A DNA stretch of 64,000 nucleotides, taken from positions 1-64,000 of the forward strand of contig NZ_JRJE01000006.1 of NCBI RefSeq assembly GCF_000763295.1, read 5' to 3'. This DNA comes from Thalassospira australica (GTDB lineage: Bacteria; Pseudomonadota; Alphaproteobacteria; Rhodospirillales; Thalassospiraceae). A model generated the notes under the pieces. It was not told the DNA's origin, searched no databases, and was given only the letters and a program-made list of their open reading frames with translations. The position numbers were made by a program, and so were the translations under genes. This document shows, in pieces, positions 26,420-35,112 of this stretch (positions are counted from its first letter, which is position 1; each line of letters begins with the position of its first letter).

Positions 26420-28009
26420 TTAGCTGTTCAGCCAAAGACGCGTAGCAACATATCCGTTCGACATGTCGTTGCCGATGTCCTGAACGAAGCCAGAAACATT
26501 GGTGGTTGTTGCGTTCACGAAGTCATTGAACATCGGCAGGATCAAACCGCCAGTGTCACGAACCATGAGCGCCATGTCGTGGTACATTTCCTTACGTTTG
26601 GCCTGGTCAAGTTCAGCACGCGCTTCGAGAAGGATCTTGTCGAAGTCGGTGTTGAAGAAGCGGGTGTCGTTCCAGTCCGCAGAAGACAGGTAGGCCGTGG
26701 AATACATCTGGTCCTGGGTCGGGCGACCGCCCCAGTAAGAGGTCGAGAACGGCTGAACGTTCCAGACGTTCGACCAGTAACCATCACCCGGCTCACGTTT
26801 GATTTCGATATCAATGCCCGCTTTCTTGGCGGTTTCCTGATACAGAACGGCGGCATCAACAGCGCCGGGGAAGGCGACGTCAGATGTGCGCAGCAGAACC
26901 GAACCATCATGACCGGATTTCTTGAAGTGGAAGGCTGCCTTGTCCGGGTCATAGGCGCGCTGTTCGATGCCTTCCGGGAACAGGGCATAGGTTTCGTTGA
27001 TCGGAAAATCGTTGCCAACTTTACCGTAACCGCCAAGGATTTTCTCGACCATAGTTTCACGGTCCATCGCGTATTTCAGCGCCAGACGCAGGTCGTTGTT
27101 ATCAAACGGTGCGGTGTTGCAATGCATGATGAAGACATAGTGACCACGGCCCGAAGTGGTCTGGATTTCAACATTCGGCGCACGCTTGAGAAGGCCAACG
27201 GTTTTCGGATCAACACGGTTGATGAAATGTACCTGACCCGATGACAAGGCCGCCATACGTGCGGTTGCATCGTTCATGACGATCATTTCAACGGAATCAA
27301 CAAAGCCACGATCGTTGCGCCAGTCGTTTTCGTTTTTCACGAATGTTGCGCGAACACCGGCTTCGAAATTGTCGATCTTGAACGGGCCGGTACCGATACC
27401 GGCATTCGGGTTGTCATACCCGCCGCCCGGCTGGATGACGAGGTGATAGTCACTCAGCAACAGCGGAAGGTCGGCATTGCCTTCAGACAAGGTCAGGACA
27501 AGGTCGCCGCCCTTGTTCTCAATGCCCTTGATCGAGCCCAGAACGCCCAGTGCACCGGACTCGGATTTTTCATCCGTGTGGCGGTTCAGGGTTTTGACAA
27601 CGTCATCAATGGTCAATTCAGAACCATCATGGAACTCAACGCCCTTGCGGATTTTGAACGTCCAGACGGATGCATCGGCATTCGGTTCCCAGGACTCTGC
27701 CAGTGCCGGAACGGCAAGGCCGCTGGTCGGGTGCGATTCAACAAGCGTGTCGCCCCAGTTGCGGTTCATGGCAAAGGTGAACTGCGATGCCGATTTGGCC
27801 GGATCAATCACGTCGGTCGAAGCGCCGCCCTGCAGGCCAAGCTTCAAGTGGCCACCACGTTTTGGTTCCTGTGCCATCGCGGCCGTGCCATACAGGCTGG
27901 TGGCGGCTGCCAACGTCAGTCCTGCTGCCATGGAGCGGCCGATAAACTCACGACGGTTCATTTCATGAGCACTGACGCGTGACGCGAAATACTTGATAGG
28001 GTCAGTCAT
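26420..28009 (-). CDS. ABC importer substrate-binding protein, family 5, Tat-type signal
   Basis: A 529-residue periplasmic binding protein of the peptide/nickel family. The leader (1-46) has a twin-arginine motif NRREFIGR and ends at AMAQEP, indicating Tat export. The family signature is visible as EFHDGSELTIDDV (about 125-137) and the ALKYAMDRETMVEKIL stretch. It delivers the ligand to the permeases encoded 194 bp downstream. It is the first gene of the operon, with an 835-bp upstream spacer. Peptides are the default ligand of the family, but sugars, opines and other solutes are also known. Confidence 0.92.
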   Translation of the reverse strand: MTDPIKYFASRVSAHEMNRREFIGRSMAAGLTLAAATSLYGTAAMAQEPKRGGHLKLGLQGGASTDVIDPAKSASQFTFAMNRNWGDTLVESHPTSGLAVPALAESWEPNADASVWTFKIRKGVEFHDGSELTIDDVVKTLNRHTDEKSESGALGVLGSIKGIENKGGDLVLTLSEGNADLPLLLSDYHLVIQPGGGYDNPNAGIGTGPFKIDNFEAGVRATFVKNENDWRNDRGFVDSVEMIVMNDATARMAALSSGQVHFINRVDPKTVGLLKRAPNVEIQTTSGRGHYVFIMHCNTAPFDNNDLRLALKYAMDRETMVEKILGGYGKVGNDFPINETYALFPEGIEQRAYDPDKAAFHFKKSGHDGSVLLRTSDVAFPGAVDAAVLYQETAKKAGIDIEIKREPGDGYWSNVWNVQPFSTSYWGGRPTQDQMYSTAYLSSADWNDTRFFNTDFDKILLEARAELDQAKRKEMYHDMALMVRDTGGLILPMFNDFVNATTTNVSGFVQDIGNDMSNGYVATRLWLNS

Positions 28010-28844
28010 CCCTGTTCCTTCTCTGATGCATTTGGTCTTGTTGAATTATTTAAATGTTGCGGCAGTTGGCCTGCGATTTTTGTGTTTGATGGTGCAGGTT
28101 TGGATGCCATTCCGACATATGCGGGCATGCAGCATTCAGAAATGCTGTTTTCATGTCGCCGACGTTACGCAGTGAATGACCCCCCGTTTACCGCAATAAT
28201 TTTCCCTTTGGGTATGCGCACTGCCATGGACATCCTCCCGACAGGAAAGCATCCGTCAAAATGTGTCCGTTCAGAACCAATGTTGTTCTGTTCGGAAAGC
28301 ACATGTTGTGTGGGACAGACAGTGCACAAATCACGCATATGGTGACACGAGTATGATGCCTTCTTCAAGCCAAGTGCGCCGATGTCATGCTTTTCGACCA
28401 CCTCAGGGTGGATTTTTCCTTAGTTATATTCCCTGAAAAGTCGAATAGAAGTTCGATTGATTTTCATGCGAAACACCTTGGCAGATAAGGGTTTTATGCG
28501 CGGTAAAAAAGACTTTTCAAATATGCATGTTTCCAGTCAAAAAAAATTGGAATTTTCGACTTCGAACATTGCAAAAGGCACCCTTAGTTCGTGATTTTCC
28601 ATTTATTCCGCCGGAAAAAGTGCGCAACGCGATTCGGTGTCATCTGCAATTTGATGGACGAGTTTTGTCGTCTTGCGGGATTATTGTTTGATAAGAATAT
28701 GGCTTACGGTTGAGAGTGGTTCTGCCAAAAATTACAAAGTGCGCTTTTTTGATTTTGTAGATGGTCGATGTTACGCTTCCCAAGCTGCCCTGAAATTTGC
28801 GGTATTCGTCGACTTCAGGGGTGGTGCATATAACGGAGGAATGA
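28010..28844. promoter_or_regulatory. Long AT-rich divergent spacer, ABC operon / uspA-BCCT
   Basis: An 835-bp stretch without a convincing gene, noticeably AT-rich from about 28400 to 28800. It must hold the promoters for the binding-protein operon (minus) and for uspA-BCCT (plus). Small hairpins are present: CAGCATT-CAGA-AATGCTG at 28130-28147, followed by TTTT, and a CCACC/GGTGG stem near 28400. No known regulator site or riboswitch was recognised. Confidence 0.4.
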
Positions 28845-29258
28845 ATGTATCAGAAGATGCTCGTACCTGTCGATTTGGCCCACGTTGACAAATTGGAAAA
28901 AGTAATTCAAACAGCGACCGATCTTGCCAAGCACTACAAGGCTGAGATCAGCATTCTTGGTGTGAGTACCAACACGCCATCATCGGTTGCACATTCGCCG
29001 AAGGAATTCGAACAAAAGCTTGATGCTTTTGCAAAAGAATTGGCGTCAAAGCACGGTGTCAGCACCAAGGCCGTTGCTCATATTTCGCATGATCCTGCAG
29101 TGGATCTTAGCAAAGAGCTTGTCGCCAAGGCAGATGAGCTTGGTGTGGATGTCATCGTAATGGCGTCGCACGTGCCCGGTGTCGCCGATCATATCTTCTC
29201 GTCTCATGGCGGATATGTGGCGTCTCACTCGGAACTTTCCGTGTTTTTGGTGCGTTAA
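28845..29258 (+). CDS. Universal stress protein, UspA family
   Basis: A 137-residue single-domain Usp protein. It opens with YQKMLVPVDLAHVDK and ends with the ATP-type region VIVMASHVPG (about 103-112) and a closing VFLVR, typical of the fold; the exact G-2x-G-9x-G-S/T signature is altered (SHVPGVADHIFSSHGG). The start ATG 28845 lies 4 nt after GGAGGA. It immediately precedes a BCCT carrier gene. In Halomonas the Usp protein TeaD is encoded with, and modulates, an osmolyte TRAP carrier, so a regulatory link to the BCCT carrier is plausible but inferred. Confidence 0.88.
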   Translation: MYQKMLVPVDLAHVDKLEKVIQTATDLAKHYKAEISILGVSTNTPSSVAHSPKEFEQKLDAFAKELASKHGVSTKAVAHISHDPAVDLSKELVAKADELGVDVIVMASHVPGVADHIFSSHGGYVASHSELSVFLVR

Positions 29259-29276
29259 GGAATGCGAACGAACACC

Positions 29277-29296
29277 TACAGCCAGGGTCGGCTGTA
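29277..29296 (+). terminator. Intercistronic hairpin between uspA and the BCCT gene
   Basis: A perfect 7-bp stem (29277-29283 with 29290-29296), a 6-nt loop and a following TTTTCTTTT. It may act as a partial terminator that sets the ratio of Usp protein to carrier. Confidence 0.6.
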
Positions 29297-29322
29297 TTTT
29301 CTTTTAACCTAGGGAGTCTCAA

Positions 29323-30987
29323 ATGGGGTCTGAAGCTGACACGGGCATTGAAAGCCCGGACGGTGCAGCGAACCCGATTGATACAGAATATCAAATCGGA
29401 CAAGACAATATCCAGAAAGAGATCGGGCCGTTTGGGCTAGACGTCCATAACCCGGTCTTTCTGATTTCGGGTCTTGCAATTGTTGCTTTCGTCTTTCTCA
29501 CTCTGGCCTTTCAGGAAAGCGTCGGGCCGATGTTTAACGACCTGCGCGGTTGGTTAACATCGACATTCGATTGGTTCTTCCTGTCTGTGGCCAACGTATT
29601 TGTTGTGTTGTGCCTGTTTCTGATTGTTTCGCCATTGGGCCGTGTGCGCCTTGGTGGTGCAGATGCGACACCGGACTATTCCTATGCTGGCTGGTTTGCC
29701 ATGCTGTTTGCAGCGGGCATGGGCATTGGCCTTATGTTCTATGGCGTATCAGAACCAATTTCGCACTTCTCATCTTCGATTGGTGGGGTTGCATTTGGCG
29801 ACGATGGCATGCGTACCGACTGGGCCCCGCTGGGCGCAGCAGCAGGGGACGCCGATGCTGCGTTTGACCTTGGCATGGCGGCAACGATTTTCCATTGGGG
29901 TCTGCATCCATGGGCGATTTATGCCACGGTAGCACTGGCGCTGGCGCTGTTTTCCTTTAATAAGGGCCTGCCACTGACCATTCGCTCGATCTTTTATCCG
30001 ATCTTTGGCGAGCGCGTCTGGGGCTGGACCGGTCACATCATTGATATTCTGGCTGTGTTTGCGACCCTGTTTGGTCTGGCGACCTCGCTTGGTTTCGGTG
30101 CAGAACAGGCCAATGCCGGTCTTGAATACCTGTTTGGTATTCCGGTGTCTGATGGGTCCAAGGTTGTTCTGATCGTTGCGATTACCGGTGTTGCGCTTGT
30201 TTCGGTTCTGGCGGGTCTGGATGCCGGCGTGAAGCGTCTTTCGGAAATCAACATGGTTCTTGCAGCTATTTTGCTGCTGTTTGTTGTTCTGGTTGGTCCG
30301 ACCATGGATATCATCACGGGCTTCTTTACAAGCCTGGTGTCCTATGTGGAATATCTTCCGGCATTGTCGAACCCGGTTGGGCGTGAAGACGCCAACTTCA
30401 GCCAGGGCTGGACGTCCTTCTATTGGGCGTGGTGGATTTCCTGGTCACCGTTCGTTGGTATGTTCATCGCGCGCGTTTCGCGTGGCCGTACCGTCCGTGA
30501 ATTCATCACCTGTGTTCTGATCATTCCGTCGCTGGTGTGTGTTCTGTGGATGACCGCCTTTGGTGGCACTGCTGTTCATATGGTCAGCGAAGGTGTTTCG
30601 GCCATCGCCGAGGCAGGTCTTCCGATTAAGCTGTTCACCATGCTTGATCAGTTGCCAATGCAGGCCATTACATCCTTTGTCGGCATTGTTCTGGTGATCG
30701 TATTCTTCGTGACGTCATCGGATTCCGGGTCGCTTGTGATTGATACAATCACGGCAGGCGGCAAGGTTGACGCACCTGTTCCGCAGCGCGTCTTCTGGTG
30801 CACCTTCGAAGGTCTGGTTGCCATTGCATTGTTGCTTGGCGGTGGACTTGGATCTTTGCAGGCCATGGCCGTCTCGACGGGCTTCCCGTTTGCGATCGTG
30901 CTGCTATTTGCGTGTTACTCGATCATTCAGGGGCTGCGAAGCGAACCCAAGGCGGTTGGCGCAGGCTCAGAAGCCACGAATGACTAG
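29323..30987 (+). CDS. BCCT-family betaine/carnitine/choline transporter
   Basis: A 554-residue inner-membrane carrier with about twelve hydrophobic segments after a roughly 45-residue polar N-terminus. BCCT signatures are clear: GMGIGLMFYGVSEP, HWGLHPWAIYA and the WAWWISWSPFVGMFIARVSR stretch, followed by RGRTVREF. The Trp-rich segment forms the substrate site in BetP/CaiT/OpuD. It would import a quaternary amine, by Na+ symport or antiport. The encoded carnitine and betaine pathway 10-20 kb to the left makes these likely substrates. The C-terminal tail is short, so osmosensory gating of the BetP type is not expected. The start ATG 29323 has AGGGAG 7 nt upstream. Confidence 0.93.
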   Translation: MGSEADTGIESPDGAANPIDTEYQIGQDNIQKEIGPFGLDVHNPVFLISGLAIVAFVFLTLAFQESVGPMFNDLRGWLTSTFDWFFLSVANVFVVLCLFLIVSPLGRVRLGGADATPDYSYAGWFAMLFAAGMGIGLMFYGVSEPISHFSSSIGGVAFGDDGMRTDWAPLGAAAGDADAAFDLGMAATIFHWGLHPWAIYATVALALALFSFNKGLPLTIRSIFYPIFGERVWGWTGHIIDILAVFATLFGLATSLGFGAEQANAGLEYLFGIPVSDGSKVVLIVAITGVALVSVLAGLDAGVKRLSEINMVLAAILLLFVVLVGPTMDIITGFFTSLVSYVEYLPALSNPVGREDANFSQGWTSFYWAWWISWSPFVGMFIARVSRGRTVREFITCVLIIPSLVCVLWMTAFGGTAVHMVSEGVSAIAEAGLPIKLFTMLDQLPMQAITSFVGIVLVIVFFVTSSDSGSLVIDTITAGGKVDAPVPQRVFWCTFEGLVAIALLLGGGLGSLQAMAVSTGFPFAIVLLFACYSIIQGLRSEPKAVGAGSEATND

Positions 30988-31034
30988 TAAATAGTTTCTG
31001 ACCTATCTTTCATCTTTATCGGGATGAAAAACGA

Positions 31035-31060
31035 AGAAGGGCGCCAGATGGTGCCCTTCT
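31035..31060. terminator. Bidirectional Rho-independent terminator
   Basis: An 11-bp stem with one G-T pair (31035-31045 with 31050-31060), followed by a T tract on the plus strand; it lies between the convergent BCCT and META genes. Confidence 0.85.
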
Positions 31061-31104
31061 TTTTTGTTTGGTATTTTGCGTGGATACTCTGGATCGCAAA
31101 GCGT

Positions 31105-31560
31105 TCAGGGCTTGGGCGCAGTAAATGTCATGATGGCCTTGCCCGATGCATCGATCAAAACAAGGTTGCTTTTGTTCATCGTCCAGCCCGCTACACGCAA
31201 TGTTGCCCGGTTAAAGGCATCTTCGATTTCCATGGCGTCACCCATGCACATCATGCGCGTTCCGACCAGTGGTGAAAACGTCAGGTTCTCAGCATTTTGG
31301 GTATAGCCGCCAACGTAACTGTTGCACCCTGACGATCCGCTGACTTTGCCGTCTGTGGCAAAATTGGCGCTGGCTTCTATCGGCGCATCAGGTGTCAGGG
31401 TTCTGGTGCCATCCATCACCGAGGCTAACCGCCAATCCCTGTTGGTAACATCCGACCAGTCCTTGGCCACCTGTGTGTCACCTGTTGTATTGCACGCGGT
31501 CAAAAGCAGGCCTGATGCAAAGATCATGGATAAAAACAAAACCGGTTTTCTGCGGAGCAT
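31105..31560 (-). CDS. META-domain lipoprotein, HslJ-like
   Basis: A 151-residue lipoprotein. The signal peptide ends at a lipobox LLLTAC with the lipidated Cys near residue 23. The rest is one META domain: NRDWRLASVMDG, KVSGSSGCNSYVGGY and LVGTRMMCMGDAMEIEDAF, all typical. META proteins such as HslJ are envelope proteins linked to stress or antibiotic tolerance in some species, but the biochemical role is unknown. The start is ATG 31560, with CAGGA 8 nt upstream. It is monocistronic. Confidence 0.85.
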   Translation of the reverse strand: MLRRKPVLFLSMIFASGLLLTACNTTGDTQVAKDWSDVTNRDWRLASVMDGTRTLTPDAPIEASANFATDGKVSGSSGCNSYVGGYTQNAENLTFSPLVGTRMMCMGDAMEIEDAFNRATLRVAGWTMNKSNLVLIDASGKAIMTFTAPKP

Positions 31561-31812
31561 GGCCAAGATCCTGTTGTAATGGTTGCCTTTGTGCGTAGCA
31601 GCACGTTTGGATTGCGATGGGGGCAGAGTATATCACGGATTCAGGTGTTTATAAGGTGCGGCTATATCCGGGCTGGTTGATGCCCGATAGGCTAAGAATG
31701 CGAAAACGGCTTTGCGTGAATGGCGATCTTATGGCTATTTGGTCGAGTTTTGACCCTAAGCCGGTCTTCCCGCCCGGGGGTCTCTGTCCTTCACCTTACA
31801 GGTTGCCGTCCC

Positions 31813-32808
31813 ATGAAAATCTCTCTGACTGATGCCCATACGCTTGTTTGCGACACTTTGATGCGCTGCAAGGTAAGCCGGACGAATGCGTCTTCGGTTG
31901 CGACTGCATTGGTTGCAGCAGAAGCATCGGGACAAGGCGGGCATGGTTTTCGCCGGGTTCCGGCCTATTCAGCGCAGGCACGTGTTGGCAAAGTCGATGG
32001 CATGACAAGTCCGGTGATGGAAAAAACAGCACCCGGCGTCATGCGGATTGATGCGCAACATGGTTTTGCCTATCCGGCGCTTGATCTGATGATGGATCAT
32101 TTGCCGGACATGGCGCGCAGCCAAGGGGTTGCGATCGCGTCAATCCACAGATCACACCATGCCGGTGTTATGGGACTCACCGTTGAACGTCTGGCCGCGC
32201 AGGGGCTGGCCGCCATGATGTTTGCCAATGCACCGGCTGCCATGGCGGCATGGGGCGGCAAGCGACCGATGTTTGGCACCAACCCGATTGCCTTTGGTGT
32301 GCCGGCCGGGGGCGCCGGCGATCCAATTGTTATTGACCTTGCGCTATCGAAAGTGGCCCGTGGCAAGATCATGGCTGCCAAGCAAAAAGGTGTCAAAATT
32401 CCTGATGACTGGGCGTTTGACCCGGATGGCAACCCGACGACTGATCCGGTCAAGGCCATGGACGGCACCATGGTTCCGGCAGGCGGGGTCAAGGGAGCTG
32501 CCCTTGCCATGATGGTCGAATTTCTGGCTGCGGGTCTAACCGGTGCACAGTTTGGGCATCAGTCCTCGTCACTGTTTGATGACAAGGGGGCGCCGCCTGC
32601 ATTGGGGCAATTCATCATCGCAATTGATCCGCAGGCAACCGGTGGGGCCGGTGCAATGGGGCATCTGGCCCAGCTCGCCAACGAAATTGCATCCGAGGAT
32701 GGCGTGCGGTTGCCGGGGCGTCGCGGGAAGCAGGCGCGACAGATCGCCGAAACGGATGGCCTCGAAATAGAAGACGACGTCATGAGCGCGATTGACGCCA
32801 TAAAATAA
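31813..32808 (+). CDS. Ldh-family (malate/L-sulfolactate-type) NAD(P)-dependent dehydrogenase
   Basis: A 331-residue cytoplasmic oxidoreductase of the Ldh_2 family, distinct from classical lactate/malate dehydrogenases. It shows EASGQGGHGFRRVPAYSAQ (about 36-54, with the catalytic-type His), HRSHHAGVMGLTVERLA, FGTNPIAFGVPA and PAGGVKGAALAMMVEFL. Members act on malate, sulfolactate, ureidoglycolate or delta1-piperideine-2-carboxylate; the substrate here cannot be assigned. ATG 31813 is chosen because homology begins there. It is followed by the phosphonate locus but shows no coupling to it. Confidence 0.85.
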   Translation: MKISLTDAHTLVCDTLMRCKVSRTNASSVATALVAAEASGQGGHGFRRVPAYSAQARVGKVDGMTSPVMEKTAPGVMRIDAQHGFAYPALDLMMDHLPDMARSQGVAIASIHRSHHAGVMGLTVERLAAQGLAAMMFANAPAAMAAWGGKRPMFGTNPIAFGVPAGGAGDPIVIDLALSKVARGKIMAAKQKGVKIPDDWAFDPDGNPTTDPVKAMDGTMVPAGGVKGAALAMMVEFLAAGLTGAQFGHQSSSLFDDKGAPPALGQFIIAIDPQATGGAGAMGHLAQLANEIASEDGVRLPGRRGKQARQIAETDGLEIEDDVMSAIDAIK

Positions 32809-32975
32809 AAATTCAAGAAAGATGCATGATTTGGGAATTTTTGATACTGAAAGCGCGTATGATAAGTCAAAATGCATTTTAGTTTTTATAAAATGCATTA
32901 AATATGATGATTAATTCTGATTTTGTTACAGTATTTACTTCGTGCGTTTATCAGTCTGTTTTTGTAAATACTTCA

Positions 32976-32986
32976 TGTATAGACAA
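32976..32986 (+). promoter_or_regulatory. Candidate PhnF operator upstream of phnC
   Basis: TGTATAGACAA contains GTATAGAC, the core of the TGGTATAGACCA operator described for mycobacterial PhnF. The same core, in the other orientation, is in the phnG-phnF spacer of this window. Confidence 0.5.
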
Positions 32987-33029
32987 GTTTGATTGTTGTC
33001 TGGCAAATATGGTCCCCGTAATCATGGAA

Positions 33030-33047
33030 CTGTAACACGAGTGTCAC
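33030..33047 (+). promoter_or_regulatory. Pho-box-like site upstream of phnC
   Basis: CTGTAAC-ACGA-GTGTCAC: two 7-bp half-sites similar to CTGTCAT, separated by 4 bp as in PhoB binding sites, 63 bp before the phnC start. The match is partial, and the site is also nearly an inverted repeat. Confidence 0.45.
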
Positions 33048-33109
33048 CGTAGAGTCGCGGTTTGTGCGTAGCTTCTTCCTCCAGCGAAACACATTCAGGC
33101 GATACTTTG

Positions 33110-33955
33110 ATGCTGGTTGTAGATATCCTCGGACTGAACAAAAGCTTTACCCGTGACAAACGTGCGCTCAGCGACGTTACTCTGCAGGTCCGGGAAGGCG
33201 AAATGGTGGCGCTGATTGGTGCGTCCGGTTCAGGTAAATCAACACTTATTCGTCATATTGCCGGTTTGCTGCGCGGGGATCGCGATGGCGGCAAAATCGT
33301 CGTGTTTGGTGAAACCATTCAGGAAAACGGCAAGATATCACGCGGGGCACGCAAGGTGCGCGCCGAAATCGGCGTTGTTTTTCAGCAATTCAACCTTGTA
33401 AGTCGGCTTTCGGTTTTGACCAACGTGCTGATGGGGTTGCTGGGGCGCGTTCCGGCCTGGCGCGGTTCGCTTGGGCTTTTTACCAAAGCTGAGAAAACCC
33501 GCGCCATGAACGCACTTAACCGTGTCGGGATTGGTTCTCATGCGGTGAAAAAGGCGCGCAACCTTTCTGGTGGTCAGCAACAGCGCGCGGCAATTGCACG
33601 CACGATTACGCAAGGCGCCCGTCTTATTCTTGCCGACGAGCCGATTGCATCGCTTGATCCGGCATCATCGCGCAAGGTGATGAACACACTTGATCGTGTG
33701 AACCGCGAAGACAATGTCACCGTGATTGTATCGCTTCATCAGGTTGATTACGCAAAAGATTACTGCAAACGCACCATCGCCATGCGCGATGGTGAAGTTG
33801 TTTTTGACGGACCTTCAAGCGAACTGACACCGCAGTTTCTTCAGGAACTGTACGGCGAACATTCTTCCGAACTTTTTGCCGATGGCGCCAAGGAGGCCAT
33901 AGCGCCTGCTTCAAGACCCGTCGCAGAAAAGGACCTGGCTGTCGCAACAAGCTAG
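33110..33955 (+). CDS. phnC: Phosphonate ABC importer ATPase
   Basis: A 281-residue ABC ATPase. Walker A is GASGSGKST (about 38-46), the Q-loop region VVFQQFNLVSRLSVLTNVL is the PhnC type, the signature is LSGGQQQRA and Walker B is LILADEPIASLDP. It energises phosphonate uptake with PhnD and PhnE encoded directly downstream. The first ATG of the homologous region, 33110, is taken as start; an in-frame TTG at 33062 would add 16 residues without family similarity. First gene of phnC-phnD-phnE-acetyltransferase. Confidence 0.93.
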   Translation: MLVVDILGLNKSFTRDKRALSDVTLQVREGEMVALIGASGSGKSTLIRHIAGLLRGDRDGGKIVVFGETIQENGKISRGARKVRAEIGVVFQQFNLVSRLSVLTNVLMGLLGRVPAWRGSLGLFTKAEKTRAMNALNRVGIGSHAVKKARNLSGGQQQRAAIARTITQGARLILADEPIASLDPASSRKVMNTLDRVNREDNVTVIVSLHQVDYAKDYCKRTIAMRDGEVVFDGPSSELTPQFLQELYGEHSSELFADGAKEAIAPASRPVAEKDLAVATS

Positions 33956-34026
33956 CCGGGCCAGTTGTCATGACTGCCTTACCTTCTTCGAAACATGTCC
34001 AAATCAAATCTGACAGGGGACTTTTT

Positions 34027-35043
34027 ATGAACGTTAAGACAATTGCATCCGCAGCATTTGCGGCCACGATGCTGGCATCCGTTGCAGCCAAGGCCGATGT
34101 TGAATTCAAACCGCTCGAACAGGATCCTGAATCCCTCGTTTTCGGTATCATTTCCACGGAATCGACTTCGAACCTGAAAGCTCAGTGGCAGCCGATGATC
34201 GATGACATGTCCGAAGCTCTGGACATGGAAGTTGAGGCATTCTTCGCACCGGATTATGCCGGCATCATCGAAGGCATGCGTTTTGGCAAGGTTCATGTTG
34301 CATGGTTTGGCAACAAATCCGCCATGGAAGCTGTTGACCGTGCAGGTGGCGAAGTCTTCGTTCAGACCACCAAAGGCGACGGTTCGGACGGTTACTATTC
34401 CCACATCATCACGCAGGTCGACAACGACAAGGTCAAAACCCTTGAAGATATGCTGAAATGTGATGGTTCGCTGAACTTCGGTATTGGTGACCCGAACTCG
34501 ACGTCGGGCTTCTTGGTGCCGTCCTACTATGTGTTCGCACAGAACGGTGTTGATCCGAAGGATTGCTTCAAAACCGTGCGTAATGCGAACCACGAAACCA
34601 ACCTGATGGCGACCGCCAATGCGCAGGTTGACGTTGCTGCCAACAACTCCGAGCAGCTTGCACGTACCAAAATGAAAAAGCCGGAAGTGACTGAAAAGGT
34701 CAAAGTCATCTGGACGTCGCCGCTGATCCCGTCTGACCCGATGGTCTATCGCAAAGATCTGTCCCGTGACCTGAAATCCGAAATCAAGGCCTTCTTCCTT
34801 GGTTATGGTCGTTTCGGTGATGTTGAAGCTGCCAAAGAAGTTCTTGCCAACAACTCCGATGGCATGGGGCTGTTCATGGAAAGCAGCAACGCACAGCTTT
34901 ACCCGATCCGTCAGTTGGCCCTGTTCAAGGACAAGCTGAAAATTCAGAACACCGAAGAGCTTTCTGCGGAAGAGAAAGCAGAGCGTGTTGCTGAAATCGA
35001 CAAGAAGCTTGCTGAACTCGACATTCTGGTTGCTTACCAGTAA
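34027..35043 (+). CDS. phnD: Phosphonate-binding periplasmic protein
   Basis: A 338-residue secreted binding protein. Signal peptide 1-23 ends at AAKADVEF. The PhnD pattern is clear: VFGIISTESTSNLKAQWQPM, the ligand-pocket region FGKVHVAWFGNKSAMEA and FGIGDPNSTSGFLVPSYYVF. It captures phosphonates for the PhnCE importer. The start ATG 34027 has an AGGGGAC ribosome-binding site. A strong hairpin follows the gene, as is common after abundantly expressed binding-protein genes. Confidence 0.95.
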   Translation: MNVKTIASAAFAATMLASVAAKADVEFKPLEQDPESLVFGIISTESTSNLKAQWQPMIDDMSEALDMEVEAFFAPDYAGIIEGMRFGKVHVAWFGNKSAMEAVDRAGGEVFVQTTKGDGSDGYYSHIITQVDNDKVKTLEDMLKCDGSLNFGIGDPNSTSGFLVPSYYVFAQNGVDPKDCFKTVRNANHETNLMATANAQVDVAANNSEQLARTKMKKPEVTEKVKVIWTSPLIPSDPMVYRKDLSRDLKSEIKAFFLGYGRFGDVEAAKEVLANNSDGMGLFMESSNAQLYPIRQLALFKDKLKIQNTEELSAEEKAERVAEIDKKLAELDILVAYQ

Positions 35044-35055
35044 TCGGCCTTTTCG

Positions 35056-35084
35056 CAGGGAGCGCACCCTAGGTGTGCTCCCTG
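35056..35084 (+). terminator. Intercistronic hairpin between phnD and phnE
   Basis: A 13-bp stem with one G-T pair (35056-35068 with 35072-35084) and a 3-nt loop, 12 bp after the phnD stop. It probably protects phnD mRNA or partially attenuates transcription into phnE, giving more binding protein than permease. Confidence 0.65.
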
Positions 35085-35112
35085 TTTGTATTTACCATCC
35101 GGGATTAACACG

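Larger units (their letters stand above)
32809..33109 (+). promoter_or_regulatory. Upstream region of phnC
   Basis: A 301-bp, strongly AT-rich spacer without a gene. It carries a candidate PhnF operator and a Pho-box-like site (listed separately), so the phnCDE operon is probably controlled from here. Confidence 0.55.

Noticed and set aside
28165-28401. Small open frame in the long spacer before uspA
   Set aside because: Short, unsupported by a ribosome-binding site, and no recognisable protein features.
28010-28844. Riboswitch or mobile-element scar in the 835-bp spacer
   Set aside because: Only short hairpins, no terminal inverted repeats, target duplications or known aptamer pattern were seen.
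33979-35067. Minus-strand open frame of 362 codons opposite phnD
   Set aside because: A codon-bias shadow of phnD; its composition (Phe/His/Arg-rich) is not that of a real protein.
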